DNA of 52,230 bases from Gonium pectorale (taxonomy: Eukaryota > Chlorophyta > Chlorophyceae > Chlamydomonadales > Volvocaceae), in contig LSYV01000067.1 of NCBI GenBank assembly GCA_001584585.1, positions 90,127-142,356 of the forward strand. Reading direction: 5' to 3'. The notes beneath the pieces are model-generated. The model had not been told where the DNA came from. It did no database searches and saw nothing but the letters and a program-made list of their open reading frames with translations. Positions 22,920 to 35,300 of the stretch are shown piece by piece; positions within the stretch are counted from its first letter, which is position 1; every line of letters begins with the position of its first letter. A program made the translations under genes and the position numbers.

Positions 22920-25900
22920 CTACTGGACGACGAACTCGACATCGCCGACCTGCTGCTGGTCCTCAGCCTGATGCGGGGCCAGTGTCTCATCATCACCCGC
23001 CGGCCACGTATGCCACACTTTTGGGCGAGCGCCGGCGGTGGTGCCCTTCCTCCTCATCAGCACCATAACCCTGTTGTGCACGCGGCCAACAGCGCCCCTT
23101 AACCTTCTCGCAAGCTTGGCTCCGGTGGTCCTCCGGCCTTCATCATCGGCCTCCTGCGAACGGCGGTCCTGCGCCTCACCATCACCCTCAGCAGGCGACA
23201 CTCCTTTGCGGGCGCTTCGATTGCCCTTCATTTTCGTCAGCGCTGCCAAAGCAATGTGGTTCGCTCGGGAAGCAGTGCCCATTAGCTTGTTCCAGGTGTC
23301 CCGCAGCAGCACGCCCAGGAAGGTCGCCAGCAGCACCACGTTGATAGCCAGGATGAGCGCGCCCACGGGTTTCTGCGTGGTCAGCGGGGATGGGGGGAGG
23401 GGGCCAGATCTTCGGCGGTCCCCTGAGTGCGAGTTGAGAGAGCAGTGGTAAGCGCTCACAAGCGCTTGCTTTAACGTGCTTGCTTTGTTTTGGTCGAGCG
23501 TGTTCAACACCCTGTTAATTGACCTCACCACCAGAAAGACAAGGCGAGTACGACTTAAACTCAGCACCCCAACATTTGCATACCACCGGCTGCTGAAAAC
23601 GCGGAAACTGCAGGTTTGCATGCTTGCTTGCATTTGTTTTGTACGAAACCGCTAGGCACTGCTGGACACATGTATATGTGGGTTCCATTCGGTGACATGT
23701 CATCACCCTAGGATGGAAGGCGGGCCATTCCCCACCACAGCCCACCACACCTGCGTGCAATAGTACTCTCGACCGGCCACCGCCTTCAAACGTCCGTTAT
23801 GGCAATCGGCCCACCTTGTTGGGACGTCTGTCAAGTCCTTGCTAACTAACTAGCTAGCTAGCTAGCTATGGGCCCCACCCACCTCATCGGCAGCACTGAG
23901 ACCATCATCGACCACGAAAAAGAGGCTCAGCGAGACAGTCAGGCTCAGGACTGTCATGGACATGGACTCGAACATCGTTATGATTCGGAGCCTGTTGGGC
24001 TTGCAGGTGATGTTGATGGCGGAAATGACGATGAAGGCGGTGAGCATGACCAGGATCTGGTGGGTAACCGACTTCAGCCCCCGGCCAAACACCTCCACCG
24101 CCACCAGCGCCAGCTCCTCCAGCATCAGCACGCTCTCCCACCAGAAGTAGCGGGGCCTGCGTCCATGCACGGACCTGTCTTTAACCCCCCCCCCCTGCTT
24201 GCAGTCCTGCTACAGCAATGACGCTCATTGGTGATTGCTGACTGTCATGCCACAGTGTTTATGCGACCTTCCTGACATTAGCACTTGTATCGGGTGTAGA
24301 GGAAGCTGTAGCGCTGTCGCACCCGCTTGGAACCCAACTCCGCCCTGCGGGTCCACAGGATCAGGAAAGAGGCGAGCGGGGGCCCAAAGCACAGCACGGC
24401 GACTGCTGCGATGCCGATGGGGACGTACAGCCGCAGGTGGACGCCCGTGTAGCACTCCTGCGCCATGTCGCGGACCCAGTAGCCGTGGCGCCAGGCGGCC
24501 TGCAGCAGAGCGGCGCAGCAATCTTTATTACGGTATACTCACGCCACCCTGGTGGCAGCGTAGGCACTGGACGCGAAATGGCCGCTATTGAATGATGGCC
24601 GCAATCGAATCAGAAACAAAAGCAGAGGGAGTTGCACACAGCATGGGACGGAGCCGAGCGACATGTCATGCGCTAGCACTTTAGGCAAATTGCGGCCTGA
24701 TGTATCGTCACCTTCTGGTTCTGTGGGTAGAGGCCTGTCTGTCCATCGTCGATCTTGTAGCAAGAAAACACGCTCAGTGCCGCCTGGGCCCAGCCCGGGT
24801 AGAGGATGAAGACGGCAACGACGCTGATGACCCACAGCTGTGTGTTCAGGTCCAGCGTTGCGTCCGCCTGGGAGAGCACTCTGTAGAAGTTGCTGCTGTG
24901 GAGGACGGAGGAGAGCTTACGGAGGAATTGGCTGGAGTTGAGGCGGCTGGCGGCCTTCCTTGATGACGACAGCTTGCTCTCTAGCTTGGGCGACGTAGAT
25001 GGGTCATGTAGCCCGTCTACTTCTCCCAAGCAGTGCCGCCGGGGTTCATCATCAGGGATAGTATCCACAGCTAGGTTACTTGCCCCTTGAGCTGCCTCTG
25101 GCCTTGCATGCTGTGCGCCCGCCTTTGCACCGGCACCGGCATCTGCACCGGCATCTGCACCGGCATCAGCAACTAGGCACACCTCGGCAGGTGATACCGG
25201 TTGCCAGTCCCCGGCTCCGCTCACATCGGCACCGCTTGCCTCCTGCTCAATCACCGAATCAAGGCGAGCCTCGACAGCTGAAAAGTCGTGGGCCCCTACC
25301 GCTGCAAGCATTGCCCCTAGATCACGGGCCTTTCTCATCCTCCGGAACTTGGTAGAGTTCAGAAGTAAAAACCTGTGGAATGGACGATACAATAAACGGA
25401 TCAAGCAAGTTGGCAGTGACCCATCCAGCCCGGTTTCAGACACATACGTGCACACAAGGCAATCATGCCTGTACCAAGACATCGACACACGCAAGCACAC
25501 ACAATCGCCACAACCTTCATTGGATGACCTGATTATAATAGTAATAATGTACGCCCGGCTTGACACGGGCGTGTATTAAGGAGGTGGTCCGTCGGGGCAG
25601 CCGAGGCAGCCCATGGGTACCACCACCACGTGGAGGGTTAAAGGGTGAGGGGATGGGAGTTCTCCGGCGATTGCCGGATTCCGCTTCCGACTACCCTTTG
25701 CGGGGTTCTAGCTATGCTCGCGGGGGCCAGCCCAGGATGACCTGCATACCTGACTCCCCAGACAAACATGCTTGTAACAATGACAACGAACGGAACCAGC
25801 AGTGCACCCAGCAGCTGAATCCGCGCCTGGCCGTCGCTGGCGTCCGCTGGAAAGAAGCAGCTATAGCTATAGGCTACGGCGTTCTCCGCGCCAGTAACTG

Positions 25901-26306
25901 CACTGAGAGCCCCGGACAGCTTGGCCAAGTCACTTGGGTAGTCCACTGGCAGGCGCATGATGATGATATAGTATTGGGCGTGGATGATGGCCACCTGCAA
26001 TGTGAACACATGCTCAGTCGGCAAGTCACTTCTAAGAGTTGAAAGCAGTGACAAGCGCCTCAATGTCGATTGTTCTGAGGGATTAACTAGGTACAACGGT
26101 GCCAGTATCGTACCTTCAACAGGTCAGCCAGTGAATCCTGCCCCAGACTGGCTTGGTCGTCTTCCTCATCATCGCTGTAGTTCTCATCAAGGTTGGTGTA
26201 CAGCGTGTACATCACCAGGGCTATAGTGGCCAAGAACGCGGCCACGGCCAAAAGGCTGTTCTTCCATAGCGGAGGACAGGCCCTGTTCGCAGCATAGAGC
26301 GGCCAT
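22920..26306 (-). CDS. Membrane-spanning region and cytosolic tail of gene 2
   Basis: Six exons (26114-26306, 25750-25994, 24712-25372, 24285-24499, 23883-24156, 22920-23372) hold about seven hydrophobic helices: AVAAFLATIALVMYTLY, LLGALLVPFVVIVTSMF, LWVISVVAVFILYPGW, IGIAAVAVLCFGPPLASFLI, two in 23883-24156 and LILAINVVLLATFLGVLL. Between the second and third lies a long hydrophilic loop with an ADAGADAGADAG repeat and several SSR/SK runs. The final 100 residues are charged and probably cytosolic. The layout suggests a multi-pass receptor or channel-like module; no pore signature is recognised. Confidence 0.78.
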
Positions 26307-29300
26307 CTGTGAGCGCTGTGAGGCCGCACGGATTGCTTAGGGGTTGATTAGTTTTTTCTAGAATGCCAGGCATTTGAGCACGACATACCTGCACTCAAAC
26401 TCGGCGTTGATAAAGTGCCACGGCTCGCATGCCGCACACAAGTTGCTTGTGTAGCCCGGAGCGCACTGCAGCTGCTGGTAGGCAGTAGTTGTGTTGACCG
26501 GGGTCATCGGAGCCCTGGTCGCGTTCGCACGTTGGCCCATGCGCGCACATCCCAACATCCAGCTCCATAACGGTAGGTCACGCAAGTACAACCAGCTAGA
26601 GATGTTCATGAAGATACGGCTTGGATCGAAGCTGTTGGGGAATCCGGCGTTCATACTAACATTTTGGTTGCCTGCCAGCTGCCCCCAAAACTCCTGCAGA
26701 TCGGGGCGGTAGCCCAGCAGCTGGCAGAGAGCCAAACTTCCACTCCGCTCATCCAGGCTGGTGCCCGTTTCTACCAATGCAAGCCAGTCTTTCCTACGTG
26801 GGTCATCTGCCGGTGATGCTGCCAGGCCCATCAAGACTAGCTTTGTTGATGTTGATGCATTTGTGGAGTTGATGGCGGTGGAGCTGACAACGATGAGCTC
26901 CCCATCTCGGGCACTAACAACCTGAAGATGAGGCCGGGGTGGGGTCAGACAATGGACCGGGTTTGTGCATACCTACGCAAACGAGTCACCGGCTTTTCAA
27001 ACCTGCCTCCGCACCAGACCTATCTCCGCACCCCGCCGTCAACTTGGCTGTCACGAACTACGCGCCGTGTACGTACAGGCAGGGCTCCCACCTTTCCCTT
27101 TCCCTACTTGCCTAGTTCCGTCGTCTTAGCGTTCCGAAGTCCCCCATATTTTCCCCTGAAGCCGGTTCCTGTACTTTTCCATCACTGTGTGGACGACCCC
27201 CGCACCCGATTGACTAACGCATACACACCTCGATTGAGGGTGCGAGCGCCAACCTGCTGAGAGAGGCGCCGGCGGGCTGATTGGGAGACACATGACACGC
27301 CTCATCCTTAGGGCAGCGATGGAAGAGCGCCGAGTCTTGGGCAGAGTGCCAGTAGCCTGAGCGGGGTAATAGGGCCAAGTTTTGGGGCCATTTCAGAAAT
27401 GCCTGGACACAATACACACTGCGTCACTAGGCTAGGCTAGGCTTGGCTAGGCTGCCTTGCTCGCTGTCATCTTGCAGAACGGTTTGAGCACGCTGATACA
27501 CATCTGGATCACACCGCATCGCTCTAGCTGTCCTCACCTTGAACGGGTACTAGGATAGCGCCCCCGAGGCATGTTGCGTGTGGCGGGCAGCCCTGGCACC
27601 CGACGCCCCTGTCCGCCGGTGCGTTGTTGCTGGTGATGTTGTCTACCCAGTCCTGAGCGAGGGAAGATGGAATTCAGGCTTGGCAGCCTTCTCTGGGATG
27701 GGCGTTTCACTTGCCATTTCATCAGAGCACGGTTGCATTTTGGGACGTGTACCTGTGGTTTAAACGTTTCAGCAATTGCCTGGAGTGCGTCCCGGCCATC
27801 GTCCCACAGGCTGAAGCGTCCACGCTCACAGCTCACACAGCCAACCCAGGAGTACGGGTTTGGCGCCTTTGCCCGACTGAGGTCGGGTGCCTCGCCACGC
27901 CTGCACCGAGTGATGTTCACGCTAATACTTGTTGCCGCGACCTGGAGGCGTGGCATAAATCGGATAAGGGTATGTAGTTGGGTAAAAGGTGCACACATTC
28001 GTGTCGTCACACGGCGGTAGGCTCCAAGTCAGTACTACAGGGGTAGTGCCCCTGGCCAGCGTCGGCCCAGAGATGTAACACCACACACAGATACACGCAT
28101 ATGCGCGCACACACGTAATACAGCCCTGCCAGGCGCGCATGCGACGCGTCTGGGTTGGGCCCTGCGTTTGCCTGCCGCGTGTGAGAGTGCCGGTGGCGAG
28201 CTGACTGGCTTGGCGCCTCTCAGGACCTGCCTTGCCGCTAGTATCTCGGGCGAACGGGCCATCTGGACCCATACTTCTGTTTGGACTGCTATGAAACGCG
28301 TGACCAGCACCACACTTAGGGGCTGGTCCCGTGCGGCAAGGACTGAGGTGTGCAGCAGCTGCTCGGACGAACAGAGGAGCAGCACTGCGGCGGGTTTTGC
28401 AGGGCAGCTGCAGTTGCTTAGGGCTGCAGGCTGTCCCTTTGGGTTGGGCAAGGGGGANNNNNNNNNNNNNNNNNNNNNNNNNNNNNNNNNNNNNNNNNNN
28501 NNNNNNNNNNNNNNNNNNNNNNNNNNNNNNNNNNNNNNNNNNNNNNNNNNNNNNNNNNNNNNNNNNNNNNNNNNNNNNNNNNNNNNNGAACACTCACTGG
28601 ATCCGCACAGCAGCCCAATGCCCTCACCAGCCCATTTTCCTCCGATGTGTTGACAGGAGTGAACACCAGCCGGTAGGCACCCGGCCAGCCTCGCACGGTC
28701 AATAGCGGCCAAACCGCCGAGCCTCCCTTGGTGGATGCTGTCAAGGCACCATCACCAATGGTCGCCTCCAGTTGCGCGGGCCTATCCACGCTGATGTTGG
28801 CCACCGGTACAATAGCCACATTCACACGAATGTCAAAGGTATCAGAGTAGTCTGTGAGGTGGAGGGCCCGGATGTTAATGGCGCGGGGTAGAAGCGAGAA
28901 TTCATTGCACGAGCAACACCACATACAATCAGCAAGTGTCACTTACCAGTTTGAACAAGCCGGCCCAAGCCGTTGTAGAGTCGAGTTGACAGGTTGTAGG
29001 ATTGTCCTGGCAGCAACTCTTTTGGCTGGGACTCGGCCACTAAAGTGGTGGGGGGGCCATCCAGCAGGTCCGCCAGCACCTGCCCCGGTTCCTCATAGAA
29101 TACACAGCTCTTCAGAGCATCAAACACCTGCTCGCTGCACGGTGTCGAGCTATTTGATTGGCATTCTGTAACCTCTGTTGTGTTCAGACCGGCCGCTGCA
29201 CCAAACGTGCAGCTGGTCTGAACAATTGCAGTCCGCGGGTCTTGCATCCACACTGTGCTTGCGACCTGCAGATACAGGAGATACGCATGCCATACAAATT

Positions 29301-32300
29301 GTTGGAAGTTAACAGCTTGGAAGTTGGTGATGAGCCTGAGTCCCATGAACTCCACGTGCCCCTCTGCATGCCCTACCGAGCTCCTCGACAGACGTGTCTC
29401 GTGCAGCAACAGCGGCCAGCAACCATCGCCAGGAGGACCCTGGAGAAGTTTGACTTCCAACTGCGTCCATACGGGAAATGTTGTTCGTCAAAGTCAAAGT
29501 CAAAATCAAATTGTGCAGGCCCTCCACCGAATCGAGCCGGGTAACTGTGACGCCCGATATACGGGCTTTCAAGCCTACCTCCGATGCATTATTGGTCTGC
29601 AGCATGACACGGCGCCAAGAGGCGGCATTTATAGGGCTCCAAGTGGTGTTGCAGGTCTGCGCAGATGCCACAGCTGTTCCAACCACAGCAGAGTTTTGCG
29701 CAGCATATCGACTGTCGGGTCGTTGTAAGGACGGCGTGGGCGAGGCGACACACGCCTGCAAATGATGGCTGCTTGTGTTCCCACCACCTAGCCAGCAGTT
29801 GCTGATTAGGATGGAGACATTGCCGGTCGCCATAACTCCCCCACCATGACCTCTGAACCGGTCGTTGGGCGCCCACTCGGCGGGCAATGAGACGTTCCTC
29901 AGAGCCGCATTGCCACACAGGACGCTGTCAAGGACACTGACAACAGGGGAGGAGGCCAAAGCCTGTGCACCACCAGATGGGCCTTCGAAGAAGGCCCCAC
30001 CACCAGCCCCAGCAGTGTTGGCTCCAAGAGTGCAGTTCCTGAGCCGGATATGGCCCGAGGAGCTTGTGGCCAGGCCCCCGCCGAGGGAAGCACGGTTCCA
30101 ACTAAAGCGACTGTCGCGCAGCTCCATGTACACTCCTGATGACACAAAGACTCCCCCACCGCGGCCTGACTCAGCAGCGTTCGCTGTGACGCTACTATCC
30201 TTGATGCTGCAGCTGCAGAGCTGCGCTGAACCGCCTCCAGTCTCACAGCTAACCATGACAGCCCCTCCGTCCAGGCTGGCATGGTTGCCCTCAGCTGTGA
30301 TGGCGATTAAGTCCGATGTCCCTGCTGCACCATCACCGGCCAAATACATTGCCCCGCCGTGGGTCGCGGAGTTGGCCGACATGTTGGTGGAATTCACGTG
30401 CAAGCCTTTGACTCCTGGTCGGGCATAGATGGCACCCCCCTGCCTGACAGCACGGTTGCCGACAAAGGTGGAAGACGCGGCACTGCATGCGCCATCCAGG
30501 ATGTACACCGCTCCTCCATCAAGGCCTGAGGTGTTGTTGTTGAAGTTGACACTAGACAATTCAACGTCGCAAGAGATGACTCCGACCGCTCCTCCACTGT
30601 CTTTGCAGCCGTTCACAGTCAAGTCCGACCCTCCTGTCAGCCTCAATGTGCACGCTGTTTGGTTGTGCACAGTACTTTCTGAGCCATCCTTGGCGCCCAT
30701 GAGGCCACGCTGCCTAGCAATCAACCGTGATGAGGCAGCCGTGCTGCTTTTTTTCAGCCAGTTCGTTGTGGAAGAGGCCGCTGTAAAATAGATTGCACCC
30801 CCATTTCCGTTTGAGTCAATGGCCAATTGGTTTTGCTCTGCCCCGGCGATGTTTGCAACAAAAGAGCTGTTTTCGATGGCAGTGTCAACCAAGAAGTTAG
30901 GGATGACTGGCCTCTTCAAGTAGAAGGCACCACCCGAACCAATCGCATAGTTTGCCTGGAAGCCAGAGTCCTGCAAGGAAACCTGCAAGCAACAAAGCGT
31001 GCAAGTCACCTCGCGACCGAGCATGCACTGGGTGTCAAACACTGTACCACACGTCTGATTTGATTGGTGCTTTCTTGACGCACCATAAGATTCACCGTGA
31101 AGTCCAGTGCGACATCCTCCAGTGGGACATCCTCTGTTGTGATGCTGAGCGCTCCTCCGTCCGTGAAGGCGCCATTCCCTTCGAACAGCGTGCCACCAGA
31201 CACGGTCATGGTCCATGTCAGGTTGCTCGCTGACCCCAAGTTGGCAAGGGCCTGTGCGCAGACATTACCGAGTGTGCATGAAGCTTCATTCAAAATGGCA
31301 TTTTGTCATTAATCATTCGCCTGTACCTCGCACCTCTCGAGATATACGAACATGAATTGCGCCCCCGCTGCCCTGATGTGCAACGTTATGTTGGAGGATG
31401 GTATGAGAAATCAGCATGTTGCTTGACGGACGTTTCATGGCAGCTATAACACCTCCAGAGCCTCCTGCCCAGTTGTCCGTGAAGTTGCTTGAAGATATGT
31501 GAACATCGTGCACATAGTGAGAAGAAATGAAGCCGCCATCCGTGCCAGCAGAATGGCCCTGGATGAGGCTGCCATTGTGAATGTCAAGGTACCCAATGCT
31601 GTTTGCTGAGATTGCTCCTCCTGTAACGGGAAAACGGCGTCGGGACACATTAGGTAAACAGCGGGGTCTCTACAGGCGATTTCCTCAAGCAGGCGCAGGT
31701 TCAGGGATACACATATATGGAATGGAAGCATGATCCCGTGGCTCCCCCCGTGCTCTGAAAGGTAGAGAACGACTGCCTCACGATTTGAATACCTAATTCA
31801 AACTTGCAACGACTAGCCCAGCTCTTAATGCGTTCAAAGCACGCAGGCAGACAGAAAAGCTATGGGTAGCCACAGACTCTGCTGACAGATTCAGCACCAC
31901 TGAATAAAGCAGACCAAACAGATATTTGATATTGTACCATCAACACTTGCGGCATTGTGTTGAATGCTGGAATTTGAAACCAACATGCTGAACAACTCCC
32001 TCGGCGCTCCGAGAAAGCCACCTGAAAAGGACATGGAAGGCGGTGCATGTGGTGCTTACAATAATGAAGGAAAAGTGCGTTGCGAGGGACGACTGTTGCC
32101 GTACGCGTACATCTGTATGGCGCTCAGACGCCTCATCTGTATGGATGTCCATCAGCAGTTGCGACCAGCACCCAGCAGCGCCGGGGTGGCCACGGCCCAC
32201 CACGTCCCAAATAGCCGGCACCTGCATCGCCTGACACCCGCCCGGCGGCATGGCCCGCCCGCCAAGGAAGCGGGACGCACAGCCCGCCGCGACCCATGTC

Positions 32301-35300
32301 TCACCGCTGCCGCCATCGGCGCGGTTGCCAGATATCGTGCTGCTGCCGATGATGGTAAGAACATTGACATAGCTCAACACGAAGACGGCGCCGCCTGCAG
32401 GGCGGTATTGGGTGGAGCGATTGTCGCCGTGAGAACGAAGTGGTAGGGCGGTTTCCAAGCCCCGAGGACAGCGGCTGGGTTCCCGGCCTCCCCGTACAAG
32501 CGAGGCAACGACGTGCCAATGCCAGCGTGCGTGGAATGGAGCGATGGGCTGCATCAAGGAGCGAGCGTCTGAGTGTGTTGGTGGTGGTGGTGGTGTTTTG
32601 GATGTAACGTACGTACGTGCAGCCCGCCGCGACCCAGGTCTCACCGCTGCCGCCATCGACGCGGTTGCCAGATATCGTGCTGCTGCCGTCGATCGAAATG
32701 GTGTCGACGTAATCGGCAATGTAGATGGCGCCGCCTGCAGGCGGAGTTGGGTGGTGTTATTGTCGCCGTGAGTACGTAGTGACAGGTTGGTACCTGGTAT
32801 CTGTCAACAAGGAGCTAGTGTAGCTTATGAATTTGTAGAGGACCGCACGTGCAGGCGGAAGGATGCGGGGTAGAAACCCACCACTGCCACCATGCGGCGT
32901 TTGCATTGGGGCTGAGATGGCGCTGCCGCCTTTCACCGCAAAGAAAGTTACGCCCCAGAGCCACAGTGCGCCGCCTACACATGCATGCGGTTCTCAGTAG
33001 CACAAAGAGCATGGTGTGGGTGGAAGTAGTGCAGTCGCATATATAATGCGGGGATAGGGGCAGTTGGGGAGTTGGTGGCAGTGCAGGACACATCGTGCTT
33101 GGCGGCAGCAGACACATACGCACCCCGCAGACTGCCTGCCTCAGGACGGGGCCGCAAGAGTCAGAGAGACACCCAGGGTGTAGCGCACAACGGCTTCTAG
33201 CACGCGGGCGCCCTACCCACATGGGGAGGTAGGCATCATTGGGGGGGAAGGGGGGATGGCTCGCTGGCCTGGAATGAATGCCCTCTGTGCGTTTCCGGTC
33301 CTGCCCAACAAACAACACCATAGTGTACTTGTGTGCGACATGCATGCTGCTGGTCGATCGGGGGCTGCGGCTACCCTGGCGGGGTGGCGAGATGGGTCAC
33401 TTATGCATTCGGGTAAAGGGAATATTGCAAGTGCGAGGAGTCGAGTGAGGGGTGCATTTGATTGATGTTGGTGTTGGTGTTGGTGTTGGTTGTAACTACT
33501 AGTGGACCTACGTACGGATGAGGCGTCAGAGCGCACTGGCAGCACCCAGCAGCCCAGCCACGTCCCAAGAAGCCGGCCCAAGCAGCCGACCACTGGCCCG
33601 CCGCCTGACAGCCGCCTTGCGGCACGGCCTGCCCGCCAAGAGGCGGCGGGACGCACAGCCCGCGGCGACCCAGGTCTCACCATTGCCGCCATAGGCGCGG
33701 TTGCCAGATATCATACTGCTGCCGTCGATCGTAATGGTGTCGACGTAATCGGCAATGTAGATGGCGCCGCCTGCAGGCGGAGTTGGGCGGGGTTTAGGTC
33801 GCCTTGAGTACGTGGCCACGGCCCACCACGGCCCAAGCAGCCGGCCATTGCCCTGCCTGACACCCGCCCGGCGGCATGGCAAAGGAAGCGGGAAGTGCAT
33901 CCCGCCACGGCCCAGGTCTCACCGCTGCCGCCATCGGCACGGTTGTCAGATATCGTACTGCTGCCGTTGATGGTAACTGCACCGACATAGCTAAACACGT
34001 AGATAGCGCCGCCTGCAGGGTGCAGGGCGGTATCGGGTGGGGTTATCATATTGTCGCCGTGAGTACGAAGTGGCAGGGCGGTATCCGGGCCCCCCGCCCT
34101 CCGGACGGGCCCCAGGCACATACAGCGGCTGGGTCCACGGCCTCCCCCCCATCCCAGCAAGGGAACGACCCGCCAATGCCAGCGTTCGTGGGACGATGTG
34201 ATGATGAGCAGCATCAAGAAGTGAGAGGCTGCGCAGTGGGTGGTCCCGCCCCCGCCCCCGACAATGGTTGCGCAGGGGCCACTGGCCACACAACTTGGGC
34301 TACGCACGCATGGTGGCATGTATGGGCACCCCTGCCTGGTGCTGCGCATTGGAGGCTGCGGAGAAGGGGGGCAGAGGGGCTGGGGGTCCTGTATGTGCAG
34401 CAGCTCGGTGCATTCAGGGAGGTTGAATGCGCGCCAACCGGCCACATGCACGCTTGTATCCCCAAACACACAACGTATCGTACCGGCATATTGAGCGCTG
34501 TTGTCTGAGATGGCGCTGCCGCCTGTCACCGCAAAGAAGCTTACGCTCCGGATGTACAATGCGCCGCCTGGAGGGGATGGTGTGGGTGGAAACATGGAGA
34601 CATGGTCACATTGCGCCCGCTGCACATGCGATTCACATCACAGCAAATCATATCGAATTGGGTTAGAATGCAGTTCATTCTAAGCCACATCAATGTGTAT
34701 GTGTTGACAACATGCTCAGGTCGATCAGGGTGTGACTGCCCTGGTGTGGCTAGACAGTGTTGGAGCACAGCACCTGGCCCCTCCAGGGCCGTATGTATTA
34801 CTGCTCTCCTGTTCCAAAGGTCTACGAGTGCTGATCGCACACCAACAGATAGGTCACTCATGCACACGTCATCCAAAATCCACCCATGCAGGGTTACAGG
34901 ACGGGACAGGAGGGCACCCAGTGGATTTTGGCAAGTGCGTGTGTGCGTGGGGGTTCGAGGAAGAGTGTGAGTGTGTGTGTGTGTGACAGTGCTGGAGTTG
35001 GTTGTTACTGCTAATGAACATCTACACGGATTAAATACGGATATATACGGATACTATTGTTGAGGGAATGATACGGATAAGGCGTCAGAGCGCACTGGCA
35101 GCTTCCAGCAGCGCCTGCTGGCTGGTCGCGGCCAGCCACGTCCCAAGCAGCCGGCGCCTGCCCCGCCTGACACCCGCCCGGCGGCATGGCCCGCCCGCCA
35201 CGGAAGCGGGACGCACAGCCCGCCGCGACCCAGGTCTCACCGCTGCCGCCATCGACGCGGTTGCCAGATATCGTGCTGCTGCCGTCCAAAATAAATGCAT

